Source: Rhizobium leguminosarum bv. trifolii WSM2297 (lineage in GTDB: Bacteria > Pseudomonadota > Alphaproteobacteria > Rhizobiales > Rhizobiaceae). From it: a stretch of DNA of 64,000 nucleotides. Positions 55,520-64,000 of the stretch are shown piece after piece (the stretch's first letter is position 1; each line of letters opens with the position of its first letter). Both the position numbers and the translations under genes were made by a program. Under the pieces are notes generated by a model that ran no database searches, was not told the DNA's origin, and was given only the letters and a program-made list of their open reading frames with translations. The stretch is taken from positions 949,457-1,013,456 of the forward strand of contig NZ_JH719393.1 of assembly GCF_000271845.1 (NCBI RefSeq). Reading direction: 5' to 3'.

Positions 55520-57878
55520 TATTGCAACGCTCCGGTCCCGCGAGCTCGGGCCGGAAACCTTCATCCCCTATGTCAGGCATGTCGACGAGACGACCATCGC
55601 GCTGGCGTCGAGAGCGTTGATGACCATGGTCGCACTCGAGGGTGTTTCTTTCGAGACCGCTGATATCAGGGATCTCAACGGCTTGCACCGTAGTCTCAAC
55701 ACGCTCTATCGCAATATTGCCGACGAGCGGTTGGCGCTCTGGACGCATGTCGTGCGCCGCCGTGACAACGCCTATCCCGAGGGACATTTCGCCAATCCTT
55801 TCTCCGACGGCCTCAATACCAGGTATCGCGAGCGGATGGTGCGCGAAGATCTGTTTTGCAACGAGCTCTACCTCACCCTCGTCTGGCATCCCGGCCGCGA
55901 TCCCGTCGAAAATGCCGCCAATCTTCTCTCCCGACTGCGCAAGGCGCGCCGATCCGGGATCGAACTCGATGACGATGCCTTGAAGCATTTGCGTGACCGG
56001 GTGGCCGATGTCATCGCGGGGCTGCAGCGTTTCGAGCCGCGGCTGCTTAGCCTCCACGAACAGGACGGTATCCTGTTCTCCGAGCCGAGCGAAGTTCTCC
56101 ATCAGATTGTCGGAGGGCGGCGCGAACCGGTCCCGTTGACCGAGGGACGGATTTCCTCGGCAATCTATTCCGATCGGGTAATCTTCGGGCGCGAAACCGT
56201 CGAGATCCGTCACGAGGCCGACAGTCGCTATGCCGGCATGTTCGGTTTCAAGGAATATCCGGCGACCACCCGCAGCGGCATGCTCGACGGCATCCTGACC
56301 GCCCCCTTCGAGCTCATCCTGACGCAGTCTTATGCTTTCGCCTCCAAGGCTGATGCCCGCATGATCATGGGCCGCAAGCAGAACCAGATGGTTGGTGCCG
56401 GCGACAAGGCAGCATCTCAAATCGAAGAGCTCGATGAGGCGATGGACGAACTGGAGTCCAATCGCTTCGTTCTGGGAGAGCATCACCTTGCGCTCTCGGT
56501 TTTCGCCTCCTCGGTTCGCGAATTGACCGATCACATGGCGAAAGCACGCGCTTATCTCACCAGCGGCGGCGCGGTCGTCGCCCGCGAGGATCTCGGGCTT
56601 GAGGCTGCCTGGTGGGCGCAATTGCCGGGTAATTTCCGATATCGGGCACGCTCTGGGGCGATCACCTCGCGCAACTTTGCCGCCCTGTCTCCTTATCATT
56701 CCTATCCCGCGGGCCAGAAGGACGGCAATGAATGGGGTCCGCCGGTCGCCATGCTCAAGACCGCATCGGGCTCTCCCTTCTATTTCAATTTCCACCACAG
56801 CGATCTCGGCAACACCTTCGTTTGCGGACCGTCGGGCGCCGGCAAGACGGTGTTGTTGAACTTCATGCTGTCCCAGCTGGAAAAGCATGATCCCCATATG
56901 GTCTTCTTCGACAAGGACCGCGGCGCCGACCTTTTCGTGCGCGCGGCAGGTGGCAATTATCTGCCGCTGAGGAACGGTATCGCCACCGGCTGTGCGCCGT
57001 TGAAGGCGCTGGATCTCACGCCGGAAAACAAGGTGTTCCTCACCGGCTGGATCGCCAAGCTGGTTAGATCCGCGTCTGGCGAACGATCGACCACCGAGTT
57101 GCGCGACATCGCTTCGGCGGTCGACGGGGTGGCGGACCTGCCGGTGGAGCGCCGCTCCATCGGCGCCCTGCGCACTTTTCTCAACAACACCGATCCCGAG
57201 GGTATCGCCTCGCGGCTGAGGAGATGGGAGAGGGGAGGGCCGCTTGGCTGGGTCTTTGACAACGAGACCGACGACATCGGCATCGGCGCCAAGTTTATCG
57301 GCTACGACATGACCGATTTTCTCGACAACGAGGAAATCCGCACGCCGTTGATGGCCTACCTGTTCTACCGCATCGAGCAACTGATCGACGGGCGCCGCAT
57401 CATCATCGTCATCGACGAATTCTGGAAGGCGCTCCAGGACGAAGGTTTCCGCGATCTCGCGCAGAACAAGCTCAAGACCATCCGCAAACAGAACGGGCTC
57501 ATGCTGTTTGCGACCCAGAGCCCGCGCGACGCGATCGTCTCGCCGATCGCCCACACGATCATCGAACAGTGCCCGACGCAGATCTTCTTGCCGAACCCGC
57601 GCGGCGACCGGGTCGATTATGTCGACGGCTTCAAGCTGACCGAACGCGAATTTGAGCTCGTCTCAAGAGAGCTCTCCGTCGAAAGCCGGCGCTTCATCGT
57701 CAAGCAAGGGCACAACAGCGTTGTCGCCGAGCTCAATCTCAACGGTTTCGACGACGAGCTCGCCATCCTCTCCGGCCGGACAGCCAATGTGGAGCTTGCC
57801 GATGCCATCCGATCGGAGCTCGGCGACAATTGGGAGGATTGGCTTCCCGTATTCTACGAACGAAGGAGGGCGGACTGA
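55491..57878 (+). CDS. virB4: VirB4-like type IV secretion ATPase
   Basis: The 795-aa ATPase has the VirB4 N-terminal region and a C-terminal AAA-type domain with Walker A CGPSGAGKTVLLN (about 445-457) and Walker B RRIIIVIDEFW (about 635-645), plus the FATQSPRDAI block. It powers pilus formation and substrate transfer. ATG 55491 lies inside the end of virB3; TTG 55512 is an alternative start. Its stop overlaps the virB5 start (TGATG). Confidence 0.95.
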   Translation: MTKGISALASIATLRSRELGPETFIPYVRHVDETTIALASRALMTMVALEGVSFETADIRDLNGLHRSLNTLYRNIADERLALWTHVVRRRDNAYPEGHFANPFSDGLNTRYRERMVREDLFCNELYLTLVWHPGRDPVENAANLLSRLRKARRSGIELDDDALKHLRDRVADVIAGLQRFEPRLLSLHEQDGILFSEPSEVLHQIVGGRREPVPLTEGRISSAIYSDRVIFGRETVEIRHEADSRYAGMFGFKEYPATTRSGMLDGILTAPFELILTQSYAFASKADARMIMGRKQNQMVGAGDKAASQIEELDEAMDELESNRFVLGEHHLALSVFASSVRELTDHMAKARAYLTSGGAVVAREDLGLEAAWWAQLPGNFRYRARSGAITSRNFAALSPYHSYPAGQKDGNEWGPPVAMLKTASGSPFYFNFHHSDLGNTFVCGPSGAGKTVLLNFMLSQLEKHDPHMVFFDKDRGADLFVRAAGGNYLPLRNGIATGCAPLKALDLTPENKVFLTGWIAKLVRSASGERSTTELRDIASAVDGVADLPVERRSIGALRTFLNNTDPEGIASRLRRWERGGPLGWVFDNETDDIGIGAKFIGYDMTDFLDNEEIRTPLMAYLFYRIEQLIDGRRIIIVIDEFWKALQDEGFRDLAQNKLKTIRKQNGLMLFATQSPRDAIVSPIAHTIIEQCPTQIFLPNPRGDRVDYVDGFKLTEREFELVSRELSVESRRFIVKQGHNSVVAELNLNGFDDELAILSGRTANVELADAIRSELGDNWEDWLPVFYERRRAD

Positions 57879-58576
57879 TGCAGGTGAATGGAATGCGGAC
57901 AAGCTTTGCGCTGCTGATGCTGCTTCTGTCGACGGGGCTGGCACAGGCCCAGGGCATCCCGGTCATCGATACATCAGCGATCGCCAAGCAGATCGAGAGC
58001 ATTGCCCAGCTGAAGTCGCAGCTCGATACACTCAATCAGCAGCTTCAGCAGGCGCAGCAGCTTTACGGATCGCTGAACAAGATCACCAATATGGCGGATG
58101 TGGCGAACCTTTTGAACGATCCTTCGATCCGCAAGGCGTTGCCCCAGGATTTCAATGCGATCGAGGGGCTATACAAAGGGTCCGGGACGGGCGTCTTCGG
58201 TAGCTCCGCGTAAAAATTCCTGAAGGACAATTCCACCTATCGCACCGATGCCGAGGATTTCTATGCTCAGGAGCTTTCACGCCTTCAGAACCAGAATGCG
58301 GGGCAGATGAGCCTTGGGCAGCAGATCTACGATGCCGCCACCAAACGCATCGATGGCATCGACCAGCTTCGTCAGCAGATTTCAAGTGCTGCCGACGCCA
58401 AGGATATCGCCGACCTGCAGGCCCGCCTCCAGGCTGAAACCGCCTTCCTGCAGACCGACGTCCTGCGCATGCAAGGCTTGCAGATGGTCCAGCAGGCCCA
58501 GGTGCAGGTCGATGAACAGCGCAAGGCCGAAGACTGGCGCAAACGCATGGACACTATGGGAGCGGCACTCAAATGA
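57878..58576 (+). pseudogene. virB5: virB5-like minor pilin gene split by an in-frame TAA
   Basis: Codons 1-111 encode a signal peptide (ending LAQAQG) and the coiled-coil start of VirB5 (IESIAQLKSQLDTLNQQLQQ). Codon 112 is TAA (58211-58213). The same frame then continues without shift for 120 codons of VirB5-like helical sequence (KFLKDNSTYRTDAEDFY and onward to DTMGAALK), ending with the stop at 58574-58576 that overlaps the next gene. The total of 232 codons fits VirB5 length. Options are a nonsense mutation, restart at ATG 58307, stop readthrough or a base-call error. VirB5 caps the pilus tip, so loss should affect transfer. Confidence 0.85.
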
Positions 58577-58806
58577 AACGGATCTTTTCCTGTGTGACGC
58601 TGGTTTTGCTGTCGGCTTGCTCCCCTCAGGCGGACAGGATCTACACCGTCGACGAGTTCGTGGCCGACAACACCCTCCTCACAAAGATCCTCGGCGAGTG
58701 CCGGAATAATCCCGGCAAGCTTGGGGAAACGCCCAACTGCCGCAACGCGGAGGCCGCAGACGGCAAACTGCGCCTCGAGCGTATGCGCAAGTCGCTCGGA
58801 GGCTGA
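58573..58806 (+). CDS. EexN-like small lipoprotein (entry exclusion)
   Basis: The 77-aa lipoprotein has a signal with a perfect lipobox LSAC (Cys at 17) and the typical YTVDEFVADNTLLTKIL and ECRNNPGKLGETPNC blocks of EexN-family proteins found between virB5 and virB6. These reduce redundant conjugation into cells that already carry the plasmid. It overlaps the virB5 stop by four bases. Confidence 0.85.
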   Translation: MKRIFSCVTLVLLSACSPQADRIYTVDEFVADNTLLTKILGECRNNPGKLGETPNCRNAEAADGKLRLERMRKSLGG

Positions 58807-58810
58807 CCCG

Positions 58811-59743
58811 ATGTATCAGGTTTTCAGCTTCGTCGACGGGCAGTTCAAGACGCCGCTGGAAAACTTCATTTCCTCGGGCACCTCGAATATCGCCGGTTGG
58901 GTCAGCGGCCCGCTGACGGCGGCGCTGACACTTTATGTCGTGCTCTACGGCTACCTGGTTCTCCGTGGATCCGTCCAGGAGCCGATCCTCGAATTCGCCT
59001 TCCGGGCGATGAAGCTTGCGATCATCGTCATGCTGGTCAGGAATGCCAGCGACTATCAGACCTACGTCACCAATATCTTCTTCGACACGTTGCCACGCGA
59101 GATTTCGCAGGCGCTGAACTCCGGCACGGCGCCAAGCGCTTCGACCTTCGACAGTCTGCTCGACAAGGGCCAGAAATGCGCCCGCGAAATCTGGTCTCGC
59201 GGCTCCTGGCCGGTCGACATCGTCACCGGCATCGGCGGGATGATGGTCATCGGTGCGAGCTTCATCGTGGCGGCGATCGGTTACATCGTCTCGCTTTATG
59301 CCCGGCTGGCGCTTGCCATCGTTCTGGCGATCGGCCCGATCTTCATTTCGCTCGCCATGTTCCAGTCCACCCGCCGTTTCACCGAATCCTGGATCGGCCA
59401 GCTCGCAAACTTCGTCATCCTGCAGGTGCTGGTCGTTGCCATAGGCTCGCTGCTGATCACCTGCATCGACACGACATTTACGGCGATTGAAAGTTATAGC
59501 GACGTCCTGATGCGCCCGACCGCACTCTGCGCCATCTGCCTTGCGGCCCTTTACGTCTTCTACCAGTTGCCCGGCATCGCTTCGGCACTTGCTGCGGGCG
59601 GGGCGTCGCTGACCTACGGCTATGGCGCCGCCCGCGATGCGCACGAAAGCACGCTCGCTTGGGGCGCATCTCACACAGCCAGGGCAGTCGGCCGCGGAGC
59701 GCGTTCCGTCGGTCGCCGCCTGACGCCAGGCCAGAGCGAATGA
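58811..59743 (+). CDS. virB6: VirB6-like polytopic membrane protein
   Basis: The 310-aa protein has five or more predicted membrane helices (for example ALTLYVVLYGYLVLRG, MMVIGASFIVAAIGYIVSL and LALAIVLAIGPIFISLAMF) and the conserved central TrbL/VirB6 core. It forms part of the inner-membrane channel. ATG 58811 follows the EexN stop by four bases; the long open frame from 58721 overlaps that gene. Confidence 0.93.
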   Translation: MYQVFSFVDGQFKTPLENFISSGTSNIAGWVSGPLTAALTLYVVLYGYLVLRGSVQEPILEFAFRAMKLAIIVMLVRNASDYQTYVTNIFFDTLPREISQALNSGTAPSASTFDSLLDKGQKCAREIWSRGSWPVDIVTGIGGMMVIGASFIVAAIGYIVSLYARLALAIVLAIGPIFISLAMFQSTRRFTESWIGQLANFVILQVLVVAIGSLLITCIDTTFTAIESYSDVLMRPTALCAICLAALYVFYQLPGIASALAAGGASLTYGYGAARDAHESTLAWGASHTARAVGRGARSVGRRLTPGQSE

Positions 59744-59780
59744 CGGCTTAAAATTCCAGATAGTGACAGGTTATTTTCGC

Positions 59781-60065
59781 ATGATCCGTATCGTTTTATC
59801 GCTTTTCCTGATCGTCAGCCTGGCCGCTTGCGGCTCTATTTCCCACCCTCTGCCCAAATGTGATGGTTATTCCCGCCGGCCGCTGAACCGCTCGATGTGG
59901 CAGTGGCAAGACAATGGAAGAACAGAACAGCCTGCAAGTGGGGCTGTTCCCGCGGAGCCGGTGAGCCGGGCCGCGTCTTATGTGCAGGCACCGCCGTCTG
60001 CCATGCCGGCTGCCTTCGCGCCTTTCGATATCGCGGGTTCCTATCGTCCATGCGAGGGCAGGTGA
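59781..60065 (+). CDS. virB7: VirB7-like lipoprotein
   Basis: The 94-aa lipoprotein has a short signal with lipobox LAAC (SLAACG) and a Pro/Ser/Ala-rich remainder. Position between virB6 and virB8 and the lipobox identify it as the VirB7 equivalent that anchors VirB9 at the outer membrane. ATG 59781 is placed right before the signal; a GTG at 59763 is in frame. Longer than the 50-60 aa of Agrobacterium VirB7. Confidence 0.75.
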   Translation: MIRIVLSLFLIVSLAACGSISHPLPKCDGYSRRPLNRSMWQWQDNGRTEQPASGAVPAEPVSRAASYVQAPPSAMPAAFAPFDIAGSYRPCEGR

Positions 60066-60066
60066 C

Positions 60067-60738
60067 ATGGTAACCACGGACAGTTTGAAGAGCTATTTCG
60101 ACAAGGCCCGCCGGTTCGATCAGGACCGGATGATACAGGTCGAGCGTTCCGCGCGGATCGCCTGGTTCGTCGCCGCCTGCGCCGGCGTCCTTGCCGGCGT
60201 TTCGGTTCTTGCCATTGCCGGCCTCACGCCTTTGAAAACCGTCGAGCCCTTCGTGGTGCGGGTCGATAATTCCACCGGCATCGTCGATGTGGTCTCGGCC
60301 CTGACGTCGACCGCCGGCAGTTACGACGAGGCCGTCACGAAATATTTTGCGGCCAAATATGTTCGCGCCCGCGAAGGATACGTCTGGAGCGAGGGCGAGG
60401 AGAATTTTCGCACCGCAGCCTTGCTGTCGACGCAGCCGGAACAGACGCGATTTGCAGCGGTCTATCGCGGCAGCAATCCGGATTCCCCGCAGAATATCTA
60501 TGGCCGTAGCGCGACCTCGCGGGTCAACATCGTTTCCATCTCGCTGATTACCGCCAATGTGGCATCCGTCCGCTATATGAGAACAGTTACCCGCGGCGAC
60601 GACGTGCGCACCACGCACTGGGTTGCGACCCTTACCTTCTCCTATGCCAACGCCCCGATGTCCTCGACCGATCGGCTGATAAATCCCCTCGGCTTCGTGG
60701 TCAGTGAATATCGCGCCGATCCGGAGGCGATCAATTGA
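60067..60738 (+). CDS. virB8: VirB8-like inner-membrane channel protein
   Basis: The 223-aa bitopic protein has one membrane helix (about 29-50) and the periplasmic VirB8 domain with TPLKTVEPFVVRVDNSTG and NPLGFVVSEYRADPE. It nucleates assembly of the channel. ATG 60067 follows the virB7 stop by one base; a longer open frame from 59980 overlaps virB7. Confidence 0.94.
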   Translation: MVTTDSLKSYFDKARRFDQDRMIQVERSARIAWFVAACAGVLAGVSVLAIAGLTPLKTVEPFVVRVDNSTGIVDVVSALTSTAGSYDEAVTKYFAAKYVRAREGYVWSEGEENFRTAALLSTQPEQTRFAAVYRGSNPDSPQNIYGRSATSRVNIVSISLITANVASVRYMRTVTRGDDVRTTHWVATLTFSYANAPMSSTDRLINPLGFVVSEYRADPEAIN

Positions 60739-61592
60739 GCGCGCGGTTCCTCCTTCCACTCATCCTGGTCACCGGCTTTTCCTCGGCGGCGATCGCCCTC
60801 GAAACGCCACGTGGCGCCGCGCAGGACAGCCGCATCCGCTTCGTCGATTATCAGCCCTACAACATCACCAAAATTGTCGGCACGCTGCGGTCTTCGGTAC
60901 AGATCGAATTTTCAGCCGACGAGGAAATCGCCCATGTCGCGCTTGGCAATAGCGTCGCGTGGGAAGTCGCACCGGCCGGCAACATCCTGTTCCTGAAACC
61001 CCGGGAAAACCAACCGGTGACGAATATTTCCGTCGTGACGACGCGGCGGGATGGATCAACCCGCAGCTATCAGATGGAGCTCACCGTCCGCGGCGGCAGC
61101 GTCGAAGCCGGGCAGAACACCTATTTCTATGTGAAATATCGCTATCCAGCTGATGAAGCAGAGCGGCGCCGGCAGGAGGTGGCTGCCCGGGCGCAGGCGG
61201 CACAGGCCGGTGAGGCCGACAACGTGCTTGCCCTTCACGAAGCCTATGGACCGCGTAACTGGCGCTACGCGGCGCAAGGGGCGCAGGCGCTCGAGCCGCA
61301 AGCAGTCTACGACAACGGCAAGGTCACCACCTTCGCCTTTGCCGGCAACCAGGAAATGCCGGCGATTTACATGGAAAATTCCGACGGCACCGAAAGCCTG
61401 GTCCCCAAATCCGTCGACGGAAATCTCGTGCTCGTTCACGCGATCAGCCGCAAGTTCATCTTGCGCAGGGGAGACGATGCCCTCTGCGTCTTCAACGAAG
61501 CCTACGATCGCGTCGGCATCAATCCCGAGACCAATACGACGTCACCGTCGGTCGAGCGCGTCATCAAGGCGAAGCCCGACGCGGTGCAATAG
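60735..61592 (+). CDS. virB9: VirB9-like outer-membrane core protein
   Basis: The 285-aa protein has a signal peptide (about 1-21, ending AIAL) and VirB9 blocks: DSRIRFVDYQPYNITKI, FLKPRENQPVTNISVVTT, QNTYFYVKYRYP and the C-terminal RRGDDALCVFNEAYD. It builds the outer-membrane core with VirB7 and VirB10. The start is TTG 60735, overlapping the virB8 stop as TTGA; no ATG fits the signal peptide. Confidence 0.93.
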   Translation: MSARFLLPLILVTGFSSAAIALETPRGAAQDSRIRFVDYQPYNITKIVGTLRSSVQIEFSADEEIAHVALGNSVAWEVAPAGNILFLKPRENQPVTNISVVTTRRDGSTRSYQMELTVRGGSVEAGQNTYFYVKYRYPADEAERRRQEVAARAQAAQAGEADNVLALHEAYGPRNWRYAAQGAQALEPQAVYDNGKVTTFAFAGNQEMPAIYMENSDGTESLVPKSVDGNLVLVHAISRKFILRRGDDALCVFNEAYDRVGINPETNTTSPSVERVIKAKPDAVQ

Positions 61593-61600
61593 GAGGGGTC

Positions 61601-62776
61601 ATGGCCCATGAAGAGATTACTCAGATTGCTGGTGAACGCGCCGAAACGTCGACTGCCCGTCGGGCCGACAACAATCCGATCCTCAAACGAGGCGCTGTCG
61701 CGCTGGCCATCGTCGTCTTTGTCGCCTTCGCTCTCTGGTCGATGCGAGGGCAGGACAAACCCTCTGATGGCACGCAGCCCGAACGGGTCGTCATCCGTCA
61801 GACATCGGACTTCGAGCCGGCAAAGGAGCCCGTCCAGCCGGGGTCGCCGCCGGCGGAAGTCCTGCTCCCGACGCCCGGCGTAGCCGAGCAGCCGCCTAAC
61901 GACGACGACAAGCTGCTCGATGCTGCGCGCCGTGCTCCGGTCATCGCCTATGGCGGTGAGAAATCACCCTCGACGCGGCAGCAGGAGAAGGACGAAAGAT
62001 CCGATGAGAGCTCCAACTACGTGCCGCTCGGCAACAATCCGGGGGGATTCACCTCGGAAGGCGAAAACGAGGACCAGCGCTTCAACCGCTTGCTGACGCC
62101 GACGCAATTGCAGGGATCGCGCGCCGGCACGCTGGGTAACCGCGATTTTGTCGTTGCAATGGGAGCGTCTATCCCATGCGTTTTGGAAACGGCGGTCTCC
62201 TCCGATCAGCCGGGATTTACGAGTTGCGTCATCAACCGAGACGTCCTGTCCGACAATGGCCGTGTCGTGCTGATGGAAAAAGGTACCCAAGTCGTCGGCG
62301 AATATCGTGGCGGCCTTCGTCGCGGGCAAAAGCGCCTCTTCGTCCTCTGGAACCGAGCTAAGACACCGAAGGGCGTGATCATTACGCTGGCGTCGCCGGC
62401 CACCGATGCTCTCGGCCGGGCCGGCGTCGACGGCTATGTCGACACCCATTGGTGGGAGCGTTTCGGCAGTGCGATCCTGCTGTCAATCGTTGGCGATACG
62501 AGCTCCTATGCCAGCAGCCGGCTTCAGGATGGCGATGTCGAAGCGCAAAACACCACGAGCGCCGGGCAGCAGGCCGCAGCGATTGCCGTCGAGCAATCAA
62601 TCAATATCCCGCCGACCCTGATGAAACATCAGGGCGAGTTGGTTTCGATCTTCGTCGCACGAGATCTCGACTTCTCGAGCGTCTACCGGCTTCGCGTGAC
62701 GGAGCCCCGCAACCGCATCTACGACCGCGCCGTGCTCGGGGACTTTGAGCCCTCTTCGAGGCTCGTGACAAAATAG
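61601..62776 (+). CDS. virB10: VirB10-like core complex protein
   Basis: The 391-aa protein has a short cytoplasmic tail, one membrane helix (about 32-49, AVALAIVVFVAFALWS), a Pro-rich periplasmic stretch and the C-terminal TrbI/VirB10 domain with YVDTHWWERFGSAILLSIVG. It spans both membranes and couples energy to the channel. The ribosome site AGGAGGGG lies just upstream. Confidence 0.95.
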   Translation: MAHEEITQIAGERAETSTARRADNNPILKRGAVALAIVVFVAFALWSMRGQDKPSDGTQPERVVIRQTSDFEPAKEPVQPGSPPAEVLLPTPGVAEQPPNDDDKLLDAARRAPVIAYGGEKSPSTRQQEKDERSDESSNYVPLGNNPGGFTSEGENEDQRFNRLLTPTQLQGSRAGTLGNRDFVVAMGASIPCVLETAVSSDQPGFTSCVINRDVLSDNGRVVLMEKGTQVVGEYRGGLRRGQKRLFVLWNRAKTPKGVIITLASPATDALGRAGVDGYVDTHWWERFGSAILLSIVGDTSSYASSRLQDGDVEAQNTTSAGQQAAAIAVEQSINIPPTLMKHQGELVSIFVARDLDFSSVYRLRVTEPRNRIYDRAVLGDFEPSSRLVTK

Positions 62777-62784
62777 GGTCGAGG

Positions 62785-63822
62785 ATGACTGAAGCTGCTG
62801 ACTCAGGTGTTGTCCGCGAATTGCTTTCGCCGCTCTCGCGCTTCCTGCGCGACAAGACGCTCTATGAGATCATCGTCAATCGGCCAGGGCAAGTGGTTAC
62901 GGAGGGGCGGGAGGGATGGCAGACCCATGACCTACCGGAACTGTCCTTTGATCGGCTGATGCGTCTCGCCAAGGCGGTCGCGAGCTTTTCAAATCAATCG
63001 ATCGACGAGACGCGACCGATCCTGTCGGCGACCTTGCCGGGTGATGAACGGATCCAGATCGTGATCCCACCGGCAACGACGAAGGGTACCGTCAGCATCA
63101 CCATCCGCAAGCCATCTTCGGTGTCGTTGACCCTCGACGATCTCGATCATGGGGGATTGTTCGCCGATGTTGCGCCGGCCGAAGGCCGCGGGGGGCGATC
63201 AGACAAAAGCCTATTGGAATATTACCGGGTCGGCGCCTATAAGGCGTTTCTCCGTGAGGCGGTGTTCGCAAGAAAGAACATCATCATCTCCGGCGCCACC
63301 GGGTCCGGAAAGACAACCCTATCGAAAGCCCTGATCCGCCACATTCCGCAAAGCGAGCGGATCATTTCTATCGAGGACACACCGGAGCTGGTGGTCTCCC
63401 AGCCCAACCACGTTCGGCTCTTCTATTCCAAAGGCGGCCAGGGGCTGGCCAAAGTCGGCGCCAAGGACCTGCTCGAATCCTGCCTGCGCATGCGGCCGGA
63501 TCGCATCCTGCTGCAGGAGTTGCGAGACGGAACCGCCTTCTACTACATTCGCAATGTCAACTCCGGCCATCCGGGCTCGATCACGACGGTTCATGCCGAT
63601 TCCGCTCGCCTCGCCTTCGAGCAACTGACGCTGCTGGTCAAGGAATCAGAGGGCGGCGGGGATCTGGAACGGCACGATATCCGCGAGATGCTGACGGCCG
63701 CGGTCGACATCATTGTCCAATGCAAGCGCATCGGTGGGCGGTTCCGGGTGAGCGAGGTCTACTACCGAGATGCGGCCGGGGGAGACAATAATGGCCCCGG
63801 GGCGGAGCGCGCTACGCAATAG
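62785..63822 (+). CDS. virB11: VirB11-like type IV secretion ATPase
   Basis: The 345-aa hexameric traffic ATPase has Walker A SGATGSGKTTLS (about 169-180), the IISIEDTPELVV Asp box, the Walker B region MRPDRILLQELRDGTAFYYI and the His box NSGHPGSITTVHAD. It switches the VirB4 machinery between pilus building and transfer. It is the last virB gene in the window; the next visible gene is on the other strand. Confidence 0.96.
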   Translation: MTEAADSGVVRELLSPLSRFLRDKTLYEIIVNRPGQVVTEGREGWQTHDLPELSFDRLMRLAKAVASFSNQSIDETRPILSATLPGDERIQIVIPPATTKGTVSITIRKPSSVSLTLDDLDHGGLFADVAPAEGRGGRSDKSLLEYYRVGAYKAFLREAVFARKNIIISGATGSGKTTLSKALIRHIPQSERIISIEDTPELVVSQPNHVRLFYSKGGQGLAKVGAKDLLESCLRMRPDRILLQELRDGTAFYYIRNVNSGHPGSITTVHADSARLAFEQLTLLVKESEGGGDLERHDIREMLTAAVDIIVQCKRIGGRFRVSEVYYRDAAGGDNNGPGAERATQ

Positions 63823-63932
63823 CAGGCGTCGCAGCCAGGCGAAACATTTAAGTGGCGACCGTCAACCACTTGGGTTCGCCAGCTTTCCACAGATGTGCCG
63901 TTGCCGGCCGAATGGTTTACGGCGGCCGTCTC

Positions 63933-64000
63933 TCATTTGCTCTTCGTCGGCTTGTCGTCATATTCCACCAAAAGCGGCGGGTCTCGGAATGGGTCCAGAC
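63933..64000 (-). CDS. C-terminal fragment of an unidentified gene (5' part outside window)
   Basis: Read on the minus strand, a frame entering from the window edge ends at TGA 63935-63933 and encodes LDPFRDPPLLVEYDDKPTKS plus Lys at the end. The Pro- and charge-rich tail and its placement convergent to virB11 suggest a real gene, perhaps another transfer gene, but 21 residues are too few to name it. Confidence 0.4.
   Translation of the reverse strand, partial: LDPFRDPPLLVEYDDKPTKSK

Noticed and set aside
55482..57554. 690-codon open frame on the minus strand
   Set aside because: It is antisense to virB4, which has clear Walker motifs; the shadow frame has no recognisable domain or ribosome site.
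63823..63932. Plus-strand gene after virB11
   Set aside because: No frame with a start, ribosome site or virD4-like sequence was found in this stretch.

Overview
The window looks like part of a large repABC plasmid from a Rhizobium of the R. etli / R. leguminosarum type. Grounds: a complete repA-repB-repC replication/partition locus with an antisense RNA, a thiCOSG thiamine operon of rhizobial gene order, two sugar ABC-transport/catabolic islands, several rhizobial intergenic palindromic repeats, and a virB1-virB11 type IV secretion cluster headed by a divergent RctA-like winged-helix gene as on rhizobial symbiotic plasmids. Protein-level recognition is from memory of the families; no database search was run. 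No tRNA, rRNA, CRISPR array or intact insertion sequence was seen.

Layout. (1) 1-15444: a secretion island. Two large extracellular repeat proteins built from DUF4082, VCBS/cadherin-like and Ig-like modules (one cut by the window edge, one of about 1765 aa carrying an N,N-dimethylformamidase-like domain) are each followed by a ZigA/COG0523-type metallochaperone GTPase. Then come a 102-aa small protein, a HlyB-like type I ABC exporter, a HlyD adaptor and a single-pass membrane protein. (2) 15510-19497: thiC-thiO-thiS-thiG on the minus strand behind a TPP riboswitch, with thiE apparently lost. (3) 19642-27800: a GNAT acetyltransferase, then a sugar ABC system (divergent ATPase; binding protein, two permeases) with its LacI regulator, a FucU/RbsD mutarotase and a PfkB sugar kinase; two identical 14-bp palindromic operators lie in the divergent promoter region. 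(4) 27987-30789: a di-haem cytochrome c peroxidase paired with a chemoreceptor. (5) 30850-35826: an excisionase-like/PIN toxin-antitoxin pair transcribed divergently and abutting repC, then repC, ctRNA, repB, repA (minus strand). (6) 36068-45379: a second sugar ABC operon with ROK regulator and TIM-barrel isomerase, a divergent Gfo/Idh/MocA dehydrogenase and another ROK regulator. (7) 45579-48935: a tiny exported protein, a GNAT enzyme and an Orn/Lys/Arg decarboxylase. (8) 49319-52783: a 718-aa ParB-like protein and a DUF932 protein. (9) 53193-63822: the RctA-like repressor and the virB operon, in which virB5 carries an in-frame stop. The last 68 bases hold the 3' end of a minus-strand gene.

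The genes form a plasmid backbone (replication, partition, addiction, conjugation) carrying accessory modules for carbon uptake, thiamine synthesis and protein secretion. The least ordinary part is the secretion island, where two metallochaperone GTPases alternate with two putative type I substrates that share the same C-terminal tail, one of them with a domain related to an iron amidohydrolase. This suggests, without proving, a system that handles metal for an exported enzyme or adhesin.
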